A DNA stretch of 64,000 nt, taken from contig NW_027480422.1 of assembly GCF_051401765.1 (NCBI RefSeq), positions 18,990,001-19,054,000 on the forward strand. Direction: 5' to 3'. Below are positions 34,451 through 48,540 of the stretch, one piece after another. The DNA is from Calliopsis andreniformis. Lineage: Eukaryota; Arthropoda; Insecta; Hymenoptera; Andrenidae. The position numbers and the translations under genes are program-made. The notes under the pieces were generated by a model. It did not search any database. It had not been told where the DNA came from and saw only the letters and a list, made by a program, of their open reading frames with translations. Position 1 is the first letter of the stretch. Each line of letters begins with the position of its first letter.

Positions 34451-37400
34451 GAGCAACGCCCTAGGGCGAAGAGTAGGTTGCCCGAGACGTAGAAATGACC
34501 ATCACTTTCTCACTGGTTTCAATTATTCATGCTATACGATGGAAAAACTGTTGTATTTTTACTGTATTTTATGCTTCTGGCGATGACTTCTAAGGTCCTA
34601 GCTATTCGATCTGGTGGAGTAACGCCCTAGAGTGAAGCCTAGGTTGCCCCGAACGTAGAAATGACCATAACTTTCACACTGGTTGCAATTATTCTCGTTA
34701 TACGATGGAAAAACTGTTGTATTTTTATTGTATTTTATGCTTCGGCCGTTGACTTCTAAGGCCCTCGCTATTCAATCTGGTGGAGCAACGCCCTAGAGTG
34801 AAGCCTAGGTTGCCCGGAACGTAGAAATGACCATACCTTTCACACTTGTTGCAATTATTCCTGTTATACGATGGAAAAACTGTTCCATTTATTATGTATT
34901 TTATGCTTCTGGCGATGACTTCTTAGGCCCTAACTATTGGATTTGGTGGATCAACGCCCTAGGGTGAAGCCTAGGTTGCCCGAAACGTAGAGATGACCAT
35001 TACTTTCACACTGGTTGCAATTATTCCCGTTATACGATGGAAAAACTGATGTATTTGTATTGTATTTTATGCTTCGAGCGCTGATTTCTAAGGCCCTAAC
35101 CATTGGATCTGGTGGAGCAACGCCCTAGGGTGAAATCGAGGTTGGCCGGAACGTAGAAATGACCATAACTTTTATACTGGTTGCAATTATTGGTTTTATA
35201 CGATGGAAAAACTGATGTATTTGTATTGTGTTTTATGCACCTGGCGTTGACTTCTAAGGCCGTAGCTACTGGATGTGGTGGAGCAACGCCCTAGACTGAA
35301 GCCTAGGTTGCCCGGAACGCAGAAATGACCAGATCTTTCACACTGGTTGCAATTATTCCTGTTATACGATGGAAAAACTGTTGTATTTATATTGTATTTT
35401 AAGCTTCTGGCGTTGACTTCTAAGGCCGTAGCTATTAGATGTGGTGGAGCAACGCCCTAGAGTGAAGCCTAGTTTGCACGGAACGTAGAAATGCCCATTA
35501 CTTTAACACTGGTTGTAATTATTCCTGTTATACGATGGAATAACTCTTGTATTTCTATTGTATTTTATGCTTCGGGCGTTAACTTCTAAGGCCCTAACTA
35601 TTGGATCTGGTGGAGCAACGCCCTAGGGCGAAGACTAGGTTGCCCGAGACGTAGAAATGACCATTACTTTCACACTGGTTTCAATTATTCATGCTATACG
35701 ATGGAAAAACTGTTGTATTTTTACTGTATTTTATGCTTCTGGCGATGACTTCTAAGGTGCTAGCTATTCGATCTGGTGGAGCAACGCCCTAGTGTGAAGC
35801 CTATGTTGCCCCGAACGTAGAAATGACCATAACTTTCACACTGGTTGCTATTATTCGTTTTGTACGATGGAAAAACTGATGTATCTATATTGTATTTTAT
35901 GCTTCTGGCGTTGACATCTTCGGCCGTAACTGTTCGATATGGTTGAACATCGCCCTAGAATGAAGCCTAGGTTGCCCGGAACGTAGAAATGACCATTACT
36001 TTCACACTGGTTGCAGTTATTCATGCTATACGATGGAAGAACTGTTGCATTTTTATTGTACTTTCTTCTTCTGGCTTTGACTTCTAAGGTCCTAGCTATT
36101 CCATCTGGTGGGGCAACACCCTAGAGTGATGCCTATGTCGCCTGGAACGTAGAAATGACCATTACTTTCACACTGGTTGCAGTATATTCATGCTATACGA
36201 TGGAAGAACTGTTGCATTTTTATTGTATTTTCTTCTTCTGGCTTTGACTTCTAAGGTCCTAGCTATTCGATCTTGTGGGGCAACGTCTAAGAGTGAAGCC
36301 TATGTTGCCTGGAACGTAGAAATGACCATAGCTTTCTTACTGGTTGGAATTATTCGTTTTATACGATGGAAAAACTGTTGTATTTATATTGTATTTTATG
36401 CTTCTCGCGTTGTCTTCTAAGGCCGTAGCTATTCGATGTGGTGGAGCAACACCCTAGAGTGATGCCTATGTCGCCTGGAACGTAGAAATGACCATTACTT
36501 TGACACTGGTTGCAGTTATTCATGCTATACGATGGAAGAACTGTTGCATTTTTATTGTATTTTCTTCTTCTGGCTTTGACTTCTAAGGTCCAAGCTATTC
36601 GATCTGGTGGGGCAACGTCCAAGAGTGAAGCCTATGTTGCCAGGAACGTAGAAATGACCATAATTTTCACGCTGGTTCCAATTATTCCCGTTATACGATG
36701 GAAAAACTGTTGTATTTTTATTGTATTTTATGTTTCGGGCGTTGACTTCTAAGGCCCTAGCTATTCTATCTGGTGGAGCAACGCCCTAGAGTGAAGCCTA
36801 GGTTGCACGGGACGTAGAAGTGACCATAACTTTCACACTGGTTGCAATTATTCATGCTATACGATGGAAAAATTGTTGTATTTTTATTGTATTCTATGCT
36901 TTTGGCGTTGACTTCTAAGGTCCTAGCTATTCGATCTCGTGGGGCAACGTGCAAGAGTGAAGCCTATGCTGCCCGAAACGTAGAAAAGACCATTACTTTC
37001 ACACTGGTTGCAATTATTCTTTTTATACTATGGAAAAACTGTTGTATTTGTATTGTATATTATGCGGCTGGAGTTGTTTTCTGAGGCCCTAACTATTCGA
37101 CCTGGTGGAGCAACGCCCTAGGGTGAACCAGAGGTTGGCAAGAACGTAGAAATGACCATAACGTTCACACTGGTTGCTATTATTCGTTTTATACGACGGA
37201 AAAACTGTTGTATTTCTATTGTATTTTATGCTTCTGGCGTTGTCTTCTAAGACAGCAGCTATTCGACCTGGTGGAGCAACGCCCTAGGGTGAAGCCGAGG
37301 TTGGCCGGAACGTAGAAATGACCATATCTTTTATACTGGTTGCAATTATTGGTTTTATACGATGGAATACCTGTTGTATTTATATTGTGTTTTATGCTGC

Positions 37401-38850
37401 TGGCGTTGACTTCTAAGGCCGTAGCTATTCGATGTGGTGGGGCAACGCCCTAGAGTGAAGCCTAAGTTGCCCGGAACGTGGAAATGACCATCACTTTCAC
37501 ACTAGTTGCAATTATTCCAGTTATACGATGGAAAAACTGTTGTATTTATATTGTATTTTATGCTTCTGGCATTAACATCTTAGGCCGTAACTGTTCGATC
37601 TGGTGGAACAACGCCCTAGAATGAAGCCTATGTTGCCCGGAACGTAGAAATGACCATTACTTTCACACTGGTTGCAATTATTCATGCTATACGATGGAAA
37701 AACTGTTGCATTTTTATTGTAGTTTCTTCTTCAGGCTTTGACTTGTAATGTCCTAGCTATTCGATCTTGTGGGGCAACGTCTAAGAGTGAAGCCTATGCT
37801 GCCCGGAATGTAGAAATGACCATAACTTTCTTACTGGTTGCAATTATTCCTGTTATACGATGGAAAAACAGTTGTATTTATATTGTATTTTATGCTTCTG
37901 GCGTTGACTTCTAAGGTCCTAGCTATTCGAACTGGTGGGGCAACGTCCAAGAGTGAAGCCTCTGTTGCCCGGAACGTAGAAATGACCATAACTTTCACAC
38001 TGGTTTCAATTATTCCCGTTGTGCGATGGAAAAACTGTTGTATTTTTATTGTATTTTATGTTTCGGGCGTTGACTTCTAAGGCCCTAGCTAATCGATCTG
38101 GTGGAGCAACGCCCTAGACTGAAGCCTAGGTTGCATGGGACGTAGAAATGACCATCACCTTCACTCTGGTTGCAATTATTCGTTTTATTCGAGGGAGAAA
38201 CTGTTTTATTTTTACTGTATTTCATGTTTCGGGCGTTGACTTCTAAGGCCCTAGCTATTCAATCTGGTGGAGCAACGCCATAGAGTGAAGCCTAGGTTGC
38301 CCGGAACGTAGAAGTGACCATCACCTTCACTCTGGTTGCAATTATTCCTGAAATGCGATGGAAAAACTGTTGTATTTGAATTGTACTTTATGCTTCGGGC
38401 GTAGACTTCTAAGGCCCTAACTATTGGATCTGGTGCAGCAACGCCCTAGAGTGATGCCTAGGTTGCCCGGAACGTAGAAATGACCATCACTTTCACACTG
38501 GTTGCAATTATTCCCGTTATACGATGGAAAAACTGTTGTATTCTTTTGTAATTTATGTATCGGGCGTTGACTTCTAAGGCGCTAGCTATTCGATCTGGTG
38601 TAGCATCGCCCTAGGGTGAAGCCGAGGTTGGCCGGAACGTAGAAATGACCATAACTTTTATACTGGTTGCAATTATTGGTTTTATACGATGGAAAACCTG
38701 TTGTATGTATAGTGTGTTTTATGCTTCTGGCGTTGACGTCTAAGGCCGTAGCTATTCGTTGTGGTGGGGCAACGCCCTAGAGTGAAGCCTAGGTTGCCCG
38801 GAACGTATAATTGACCATTAGTTTCACACTGGTTGCAATCATTCATTCTC
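34450..38850 (+). repeat. Satellite stretch with partial gamma-like monomers
   Basis: These are satellite monomers related to the gamma family (GCATTTTTATTGTATTTTCTTC, GTGGGGCAACGTC and GCCTATGTTGCC variants) in shuffled order. The near-duplicate monomer groups at about 36000-36140, 36170-36300 and 36490-36620 point to local amplification of one or two monomers. No gene. Confidence 0.7.
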
Positions 38851-38939
38851 TACGATGGAAAAACTGTTGTACATATATCGTATTTTATGCTTCTGGCGTT
38901 GACTTCTTAGGCCCTAACTATTCGATCTGGTGGAGTAAC

Positions 38940-40300
38940 GCCCTATCGTGAAGCCTCGGATGCCCGGAACATAGAAATGACCATTACTTCCACACTGTTT
39001 GCAATTATTCATATTATACAGTGGAAAAACTGTTGTATTTATATTGTATTTTATGCTTCTGGCATTGTCTTCTAAGGCCCTAACTATTCGATGTGGTGGA
39101 CCAACGCCCTTGAGTGAAGCCTAGGTTGCCCGGAACGTAGAAATGACCATAGCTTTCACACTGGTTGCAATTATTCCTGTTATACAAGGGAAAAACTGTT
39201 GTACTTATATTGTATTCTATGCTTCTGGCGTTGACTTCTTAGGCCCTAACTATTCGATCTGGTGGAGCAACGCCCTAGAGTGAAGCCTAGGTTGCCCGGA
39301 ACGTAGAAATGACCATTACCATCACACTTGTTGCAATGACTTGTGTTATACGATGGAAAAACTGTTGAATTTATTTTGTATTTTATCTTCTTGCATTGAC
39401 TACATAGGCCCTAACTATGCGATCTGGTGGACCAACGCCCTAGAGGGAAGCCTAGGTTGCCCGGAACGTAGAAATGACCATTAGCTTCACACTGGTTGCA
39501 ATTATTCCATTTATACGTTGGAAAAACTGTTGTGTTTTTATTGTATTTTATGCTTCTGGTGTTGACTTCTATGTCGCTAGCAATTGGATATGGTGGTGCA
39601 ACGCCCTAGAGTGAAGCCTAGGTTACCCGGAACGTAGAAATGACCATTACATTCACTCTGATTGCAATTATTCATTTTATACGGTGCAAAAGCTATTGTA
39701 TTTTTATTGTATTTTATGCTTCTGACGATGACTTCTATATCGCTAGCTATTCGATCTGGTAGAGCAACGCCCTAGAGTGAAGCCTAGGTTGCCCGGAACG
39801 TAGTAATGGCCATTACCTTCACACTGGTTGCAGTTATTCCTCTTATACGATGGAAAAACTGTTGTATTTTTATTGTATTCTATGCTTCTGGCGTTGACTT
39901 CTTAGGCCCTAACTATTCGATCTGGTTGAGCAACGCCCTAGAGTGAAGCCTAGGTTGCCCGGAACGTAGAAATGACCATTACCATCACACTTGTTGCAAT
40001 GACTTGTGTTATACGATGAAAAAACTGTTGTATTTTTATTGTATTTTATGCGTCTGGCGATGAATTCTAAGTCCCTAGCTATTCGATCTGGTGGAGCAAC
40101 GCCCTAGAGTAAAGCCTAGGTTGCCCGGAACGCAGAAATGACCATTACTTTCACACTGGTTGCAATTATTCCAGTTATACGTTGGAAAACTGTTGTATTT
40201 TTATTGTATTTTAATGTTGTGGCGTTCACTTCTATATCGCTAGCCATTCGATCTGGTGGACTAAAGCCCTAGAGTGAAGCCTAGGTTGCCCGGAACGTAG
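38940..40300 (+). repeat. Dispersed block eta, copy 1
   Basis: This block shares private variants with 50390-51750: GAAGCCTCGGATGCCCGG, TTGTTGCAATGACTTGTG, TCTTGCATTGACTACATAGG and ATACGGTGCAAAAGC. Offsets are about 11,451 at the left, 11,781 in the middle and 11,454 at the right, so single pairs of monomers were gained or lost inside one copy. Confidence 0.75.
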
Positions 40301-41200
40301 AAATGACCATTACCTTCACACTGCTTGCAATTATACATTTTATACGATGGAAGAACTGTTATACTTATGTTGTATTTTATTCTTCTGGCGTTGAATTCTA
40401 AGTCCCTAGCTATTCGATCTGGTAGAGCAACGCCCTAGAGTGAAGCCTATGTTACCCGAAACGTAGAATTGACCATTACCTTCAGGCTTGTTGCAATTAT
40501 TCCTGTTATACGATGAAAAAAGTGTTGTATTTATATTGTATTTTATGCTTCTGGCATTGACTTCTAAGGCCCTAACTATTCGATGTGGTGGAGCAACGCC
40601 ATGGAGCGAAACCTAGGTTGCTCGGAACGTAGAAATGACCATTACCTGCACACTGGTTGCAATTATTCATTCTATACGATGGACAAACTGTTGTACATAT
40701 ATCGTATTTTATGCTTCTGGCGTTGACTTCTTAGGCCCAAACTATTAGATCTGGTGGAGCAACGCCCTATGGTGAAGCCTAGCCTGCCCGGAACGTAGAA
40801 ATGACCATAACTATCAGACTGGTTGCAATTATCCGTTTTATACGATGGAAAGACTGTTGTATTTATATTGTATTTTATAGTTATGGCGTTGTCTTCTAGG
40901 GCCGTAACTATTCAATATGGATGAGCAACGCCCTAGAGTGAAGCCTAGGTTGCGCGGAACGCAGAAATGACCATAGCTTTCATACTGGCTGCAATTATTC
41001 GTTTTATACGATGGAAAAACTGTTGTATTTATTTTGTATTTGGTGCTCCTGGCGTTGACTTCTAAGGCCCTAACTATTCGATGTGGTGGAGCAACGCCCT
41101 AGAGTGAAACCTAGGTTGCCCGGAACGTAGAAATGACCATAGCTTTCACATTGGTTGCAATTATTCCTGTTATACAGGGGAAACACTGTTGTATCTATAT
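40300..41200 (+). repeat. Satellite monomers between blocks eta and epsilon
   Basis: About five ordinary 166-bp monomers, among them CTATCAGACTGG and TATAGTTATGGCG types that recur further right (for example near 52930 and 54910). No gene. Confidence 0.7.
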
Positions 41201-42280
41201 TGTATTTTATGCCTCTGACGTTGACTTCTTAGGCCCTAACTATTCGATCTGGTGGAGCAACGCCCTAGAGTGAAGCCTAGGTTACCCGGACCGTAGAAAT
41301 GACCAGTACTTTCACACTGGTTGCAGTTATTCCTGTTATACAATGGAAAAACTGTTGCATTTTTATTGTATTTTATGCTTCTAGCGTTGTATTCAAAGTC
41401 CCTAACTATTCGATCTGGTGGAGCGACGCCCTACAGTTAACCCTAGGTTGCCCGGAACGTAGAAATGACCTTTACATTCACACTGTTTGCAAATATACAT
41501 TATATACGATGGAAAAGCTGTTGTATTTATATTGTATTTTATGCTTCTGGCGTTGACTTCTTAGGCCCTAACTATTCGATCTATTGGAACAACGCGCTAG
41601 AGTGATGCCTAGGTTGCCCGAAACGTAGAAATGACCTTTACTTTCACACTGTTTGCAAACATACATTATATACGATGAAAAAGCTGTTGTATTTATATTG
41701 TATTTTATGCTTCTGGCGTTGTCTTCTTAGGCCCTAACTATTCGATCTGGTGGAGCAATGCTCTACAGTGAAGCCTAGGTTGCCCGGAACGTAGAAATGA
41801 CCATTACCTTCACACTGCTTGCAATTATTCGTTCTATACAATAGAAAAACTGTTCTATTTATTTTGTATTTCATGCTTCGGGCGTTGACTTCTAAGGCCC
41901 TAACTATTCGATCTGGTGGAGCGACGCCCTACAGTTAAGCCTAGGTTGCCCGGAACGTAGAAATGACCATAGACTTCATACTGGTTGCAATTATTCGATT
42001 TATACGATGGAAAAACTGTTGTATTTATTTTGTGTTTGGTGCTCCTGGCGTTGACTTCTTAGGCCCTAGCTATTGGATTTGGTGGACCAACGCCCTAGAG
42101 TGAAGCCTAGGTTGCCCGCAACGTAGAAGTGACCATTACCTTCACACTGTTTGCGATTATTCATTTTATACGATGGTAAAGCTGTTGTACTTAAGTTGTA
42201 TTTTATTCTTCTGGCGTTGAATTCTAAGTCCCTAGCTATTCGATATGGTGGAGCAACGCCCTGGAGTGAAGCCTAGGCTA
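41200..42280 (+). repeat. Block epsilon, copy 1 (10-monomer period)
   Basis: This block recurs at about 42860-43940 with a constant offset of 1,661 bp (10 monomers). The two copies share the variants GGTTACCCGGACCGTAG, GATCTATTGGAACAACGCGC and GGAGCGACGCCC. Only scattered single-base differences were seen, for example ATAGAAAAAC versus ATGGAAAAAC near 41850/43502. Confidence 0.85.
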
Positions 42281-42859
42281 CCCGGAACGTAGAAGTGACC
42301 AGAACTTTCACACTGGTTGCAGTTATTCCTGTTTATACAATGGAAAAACCGTCGCATTTTTATTGTATTTTATGCTTCTGGCGTGGTATTCAAAGTCCCT
42401 AACTATTCGATCTGGTGGAGCAACGCCCTGGAGTTTAGCCAAGGTTGCCCGGAACGTAGAAATGACCATTACGTTCAGGCTTGTTTCAATTATTCCTGTT
42501 ATACGATGAAAAAACTGTTGTATTTATATTGTATTTCATGCTTATGGCATTGACTTCTAAGGCCCTAACTATTCGATGTGGTGGAGCAACGCCATAGAGC
42601 GAAACCTAGGTTGCTCGGAACGTAGAAATGACCATTACTTTCACACTGGTTGCAACTATTCATTCTATACGATGGAAAAACTGTTGTACATATATCGTAT
42701 TTTATGCTTCTGGCGTTGACTTCTAAGGCCCTAACTATTCGATGTGGTGGAGCAACGCCCTAGAGTGAAGCCTAGGTTGCCCGGAACGTAGAAATGACCA
42801 TAGCTTTCACACTGGTTGCAATTATTCCTGTTATACAAGGGAAAAACTGTTGTACTTAT

Positions 42860-43940
42860 ATTGTATTTTATGATTCTGGCGTTGACTTCTTAGGCCCTAA
42901 CTATTCGATCTGGTGGAGCAACGCCCTAGAGTGAAGCCTAGGTTACCCGGACCGTAGAAATGACCAGTACTTTCACACTGGTTGCAGTTATTCCTGTTAT
43001 ACAATGGAAAAACTGTTGCATTTTTATTGTATTTTATGCTTCTAGCGTTGTATTCAAAGTCCCTAACTATTCGATCTGGTGGAGCGACGCCCTACAGTTA
43101 ACCCTAGGTTGCCCGGAACGTAGAAATGACCTTTACATTCACACTGTTTGCAAATATACATTATATACGATGGAAAAGCTGTTGTATTTATATTGTATTT
43201 TATGCTTCTGGCGTTGACTTCTTAGGCCCTAACTATTCGATCTATTGGAACAACGCGCTAGAGTGATGCCTAGGTTGCCCGAAACGTAGAAATGACCTTT
43301 ACTTTCACACTGTTTGCAAACATACATTATATACGATGAAAAAGCTGTTGTATTTATATTGTATTTTATGCTTCTGGCGTTGTCTTCTTAGGCCCTAACT
43401 ATTCGATCTGGTGGAGCAATGCTCTACAGTGAAGCCTAGGTTGCCCGGAACGTAGAAATGACCATTACCTTCACACTGCTTGCAATTATTCGTTCTATAC
43501 AATGGAAAAACTGTTCTATTTATTTTGTATTTCATGCTTCGGGCGTTGACTTCTAAGGCCCTAACTATTCGATCTGGTGGAGCGACGCCCTACAGTTAAG
43601 CCTAGGTTGCCCGGAACGTAGAAATGACCATAGACTTCATACTGGTTGCAATTATTCGATTTATACGATGGAAAAACTGTTGTATTTATTTTGTGTTTGG
43701 TGCTCCTGGCGTTGACTTCTTAGGCCCTAGCTATTGGATTTGGTGGACCAACGCCCTAGAGTGAAGCCTAGGTTGCCCGCAACGTAGAAGTGACCATTGC
43801 CTTCACACTGTTTGCGATTATTCATTTTATACGATGGTAAAGCTGTTGTACTTAAGTTGTATTTTATTCTTCTGGCGTTGAATTCTAAGTCCCTAGCTAT
43901 TCGATATGGTGGAGCAACGCCCTGGAGTGAAGCCTAGGTT
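42860..43940 (+). repeat. Block epsilon, copy 2
   Basis: This is the second epsilon copy. It diverges from copy 1 after GAGTGAAGCCTAGG near 43937, where copy 1 has CTACCCGG and this copy TTGCCCGG. The 42280-42860 stretch between them holds about 3.5 monomers and no gene. Confidence 0.85.
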
Positions 43941-44099
43941 GCCCGGAACGTAGAAATGACCATAGCTTTCACACTGGTTGCAATTATTCCTGTTATACAA
44001 GGGAAAAACTGTTGTACTTATATTGTATTTAATGATTCTGGCGTTGACTTCTTAGGCCCTAACTATTCGATCTGGTGGACCAACGCCCTAGAGTGAAGC

Positions 44100-45050
44100 C
44101 TAGGTTGCCCGGAACGTGGAAGTGACTAGAACTTTCACACTGGTTGCAGTTATTACTGTTATACAATGGAAAAACTGTTGCATTTTTATTGTATTTTATG
44201 CTTCTGGCGTTGTATTCAAAGTCCCTAACTATTCGATCTGGTGGAGCAACGCCCTGGTGTTAAGCCAAGGTTGCCCGGAACGTAGAAATGACCATAACTT
44301 TTACACTGGTTGCAATTATTCGTTCTATACAATGGAAAAACTGTTCTATTTATTTTGTAGTTCATGCTACGGGCGTTGACTTCTAAGGCCCTAACTATTC
44401 GATCTGGTGGAGCGACGCCCTACAGTTAAGCCTAGGTTGCCCGGAGCGTAGAAATGACCTTTACTTTCACACTGTTTGCAAATATACATTATATACGATG
44501 GAAAAGCTGTTGTATTTATATTGTATTTTATGCTTCTGGCGTTGACTTCTTAGGTCCTAACTATTCGATCTGGTAGAACAACGCCCTAGAGTGAAGCCTA
44601 GGTTGCCCGGAACGTAGAAATGATCTTTACTTTCACACTGTTTGCAAATATACATTATATACGATGGAAAAGCTGTTGTATTTATATTGTATTTTATGCT
44701 TCTGGCTTTGTCTTCTTAGGCCCTAACTATTCGATCTGGTGGAGCAATGCTCTAGAGTGAAGCCTAGGTTGCCCGGAACGTAGAAATGCCCATTACCTTC
44801 ACACTGCTTGCAATTATACATTTTATACGATGGAAGGACTGCTATACTTATGCTGTATTTTATGCTTCTAGCGTTGTATTCAAAGTCCCTAACTATTCGA
44901 TCTGGTGGAGCAATGCCCTGGAGTTAAGCCAAGGTTGCCCGGTACGTAGAAATGACCATAACTTTCACACTGGTTGCAATTGTTCGTTTTATACGATGGA
45001 AAAACTGTTGTACTTATATTGTATTTTATGCTTCTGTCGTTGACTTCTTA
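44100..45050 (+). repeat. Block zeta, copy 1 (21-monomer distance)
   Basis: This block matches about 47590-48540 at an offset of 3,486 bp, exactly 21 x 166. Both copies carry ATGCCCATTACCTTCACACTG, GCTTCTAGCGTTGTATTC and TTGTAGTTCATGCT. The copies differ by scattered substitutions. Confidence 0.8.
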
Positions 45051-47590
45051 GGCCCTCACTATTCGATCTGGTGGAGCAACGCCCTAGAGTGAAGCCTAGG
45101 TTGCCCGGAACGTAGAAATGACCATAGCTTTCATACTGGTTGCAATTATTCGTTTTATACGATGGAAAAACTGTTGTACTTATATTGTATTTTATGCTTC
45201 TGGCGTTGACTTCTTAGGCCCTAACTATTCGATCTGGTGGAGCAACGCCCTAGAGTGAAGCCTAGGTTGCCCGGAACGTAGAAGTGACCATTACCTTCAC
45301 ACTGTTTGCGATTATTCATTTTATGCGATGGTAAAGCTGTTGTACTTAAGTTGCATTGTATTCTTCTGGCGCTGAATTCTAAGTCTCTAGCTATTCGATC
45401 TGGTGGAGCAACGCCCTGGAGTGAAGCCTCGGCTACCCGGAACGTAGAAATGACCAGTACTTTCACACTGGTTGCATTTATTCCTGTTATACAATGGAAA
45501 AACTGTTGCATTTTTATTGTATTTTATGCCTCTGGCGTTGTATTCAAAGTCCCTAACTATTCGATCTGGTGGAGCAACAGCCTGGAGTTAAGCCAAGGTT
45601 GCCCGGATAGTAGAAATGACCATAACTTTTACACTGGTTGAAATTATTCGTTCCTTACAATGGAAAAACTGTACTATTTATTTTGTATTTTATGCTTCGG
45701 GAGTTGACTCGCAAGTCGCTGACTATTCGGTCTGGTGGAGCAACGCCCTAGAGTGAAGCCTAGGTTGCCCGGGACGTAGTAATGGCCATTACCTTCACAC
45801 TGTTTGCGATTATTCATTTTATACGATGGTAAAACTGTTGTACTTGGGTTGTATTTTAGGCTTCTGGCCTTGACTTCTAAGGCCCTAACTATTCGATGTG
45901 GTGGAGCAACGCCCTAGAGTGAAACCTAGGTTGCCCGGAACGTAGAAATGACCATAGATTTCACACTGGTTGCAATTATTCCTGTTATACAAGGGAAACA
46001 CTGTCGTACTTATATTGTATTTTATCCTTCTGGCGTTGACTTATTAGGCCGTAACTTTTCGATCTGGTGGAGCAACGCCCTAGAGTGAAGCCTAGGTTAC
46101 CCGGACCGTAGAAATAACCAGTACTTTCACACTGGTTTCAGTTATCCCTGTTATACAATGGAAAAACTGTTGCATTTTTATTGTATTTTATGCTTCTAGC
46201 GTTGTATTCAAAGTCCCTAACTATTCGATCTGGTGGAGCAACGCCCTGGAGTTAAGCCAAGGTTGTCCGTAACGTAGAAATGACCATAACTTTCACACTG
46301 GTTGCAATTATTCGTTCTATACAATGGAAAAACAGTTCTATTTATTTTGTATTTCATGCTTCGGGCGTTGACTTCTAAGGCCCTAACTATTCGATCTGGT
46401 GGAGCGACGCCCTACAGTTAAGCCTAGGTTGCCCGGAACGTAGAAATGACCTTTACTTTCACACTGTTTGCAAATATACATTATATACGATGGAAAAGCT
46501 GTTGTATTTATATTGTATTTTACGCTTCTGGCGTTGACTTCTTAGGCCCTAACTAACCGATCTGGTGGAACAACGCCCTAGAGTGAAGCCTAGGTTGCCC
46601 GAAACGTAGAAATGACCTTTACCTTCACACTGTTTGCAAACATACATTATATACGATGAAAAAGCTGTTGTATTTATATTGTATTTTATGCTTCTGGCGT
46701 TGTCCTCTTAGGCCCTAACTATTCGATCTGGTGGAGCAATGCTCTACAGTGAAGCCTAGGTTGCCCGGAACGTAGAAATGACCATTACCTTCACAGTGCT
46801 TGCAATTATTCGTTCTATACAATGGAAAAACTGTTCTATTTATTTTGTATTTCATGCTTCGGGCGTTGACTTTTAAGGCCCTAACTATTCGATCTGGTGG
46901 AGCGACGCCCTACAGTTAAGCCTAGGTTGCCCGGAACGTAGAAATGACCTTTACATTCACACTGTTTGCAAATATACATTATATACGAAGGAAAAGCTGT
47001 TGTATTTATATTGTATTTTATGCTTCTGGCGTTGACTTCTTAGGCCCTAACTATTCGATCTATTGGAACAACGCGCTAGAGTGATGCCTAGGTTGCCCGG
47101 AACGTAGAAATGACCTTTACCTTCAGGCTGTTTGCAATTATTCATTCTATAGGATGGAAAAACTGTTGTACATATATCGCATTTTATGCTTCTGGCGTTG
47201 ACTTCTTAGGCCCTAACTATTCGGTCTGGTGGAGCAACGCCCTATGGTGAAGCCTAGCTTGCCCGGAACGTAGAAGTGACCTTTACTTTCACACTGTTTG
47301 CAAATATACATTATATACGATGGAAAAGCTGTTGTATTTATATTGTATTTTATGCTTCTGGCGTTGACTTCTTAGGCCCTAACTATTCGGTCTGGTGGAG
47401 CAACGCCCTATGGTGAAGCCTAGCTTGCCCGCAACGTAGAAGTGACCATTACCTTCACACTGTTTGCGATTATTCATTTTATACGATGGTAAAGCTGTTG
47501 TACTTAAGTTGTATTTTATTCTTCTGGCGTTGAATTCTAAGTCCCTAGCTATTCGATCTGGTGGAGCAACGCCCTGGAGTGAAGCCTAGG
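45050..47590 (+). repeat. Satellite between zeta copies
   Basis: About 15 monomers related to blocks epsilon and zeta, including another partial epsilon-like run near 46075-47100 (GGTTACCCGGACCGTAG to GATCTATTGGAACAACGCGC). No gene. Confidence 0.7.
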
Positions 47591-48540
47591 CTACCCGGAA
47601 CGTAGAAGTGACCAGTACTTTCACACTGGTTGCAATTATTCCTGTTATACAATGGAAAAACTGTTGCATTTGTATTGTATTTTATGCTTCTGGCGTTGTA
47701 TTCAAAGTCCCTAACTATTCGATCTGGAGGAGCAACGCCCTGGAGTTAAGCCAAGGTTGCCCGGAACGTAGAAATGACCATAACTTTTACACTGGTTGCA
47801 ATTATTCGTTCTATACAATGGAAAAACTGTTCTATTTATTTTGTAGTTCATGCTTCGGGCGTTGACTTCTAAGGCCCTAACTATTCGATCTGGTGGAGCG
47901 ACGCCCTACAGTTAAGCCTAGGTTGCCCGGAACGTAGAAATGACCTTTACTTTCACACTGTTTGCAAATATACATTATATACGATGGAAAAGCTGTTGTA
48001 TTTATATTGTATTTTATGCTTCTGGCGTTGACTTCTTAGGTCCTAACTGTTCGATCTGGTAGAACAACGCCCTAGAGTGAAGCCTAGGTTGCCCGGAACA
48101 TAGAAATGATCTTTACTTTCACACTGTTTGCAAATATACATTATATACGATGGAAAAGCTGTTGTATTTATGTTGTATTTTATGCTTCTGGCGTTGTCTT
48201 CTTAGGCCCTAACTATTCGATCTGGTGGAGCAATGCTCTAGAGTGAAGCCTAGGTTGCCCGGAACGTAGAAATGCCCATTACCTTCACACTGCTTGCAAT
48301 TATACATTTTATACGATGGAAGAACTGGTATACTTATGTTGTATTTTATGCTTCTAGCGTTGTATTCAAAGTCCCTAACTATTCGATCTGGTGGAGCGAC
48401 GCCCTGGAGTTAAGCCAAGGTTGCCCGGAACGTAGAAATGACCATAACTTTTACACTGGTTGCAATTATTCGTTCTATACAATGGAAAATCTATTCTATT
48501 TATTTTGTATTTCATGCTTCGGGCGTTAACTTCTAAGGCC
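47590..48540 (+). repeat. Block zeta, copy 2
   Basis: This is the second zeta copy at a distance of 3,486 bp; see the shared variants listed for copy 1. Confidence 0.8.

Noticed and set aside
41299..41556. Many open frames of 60-111 codons in the satellite with similar peptides (ending in forms like YCILCFWR or VVFKVPNYSIWWSNALE)
   Set aside because: They are translations of the same 166-bp monomer in its different frames. Each spans only 1-2 monomers, ends when the frame shift meets a stop, and shows no codon or start-site conservation.
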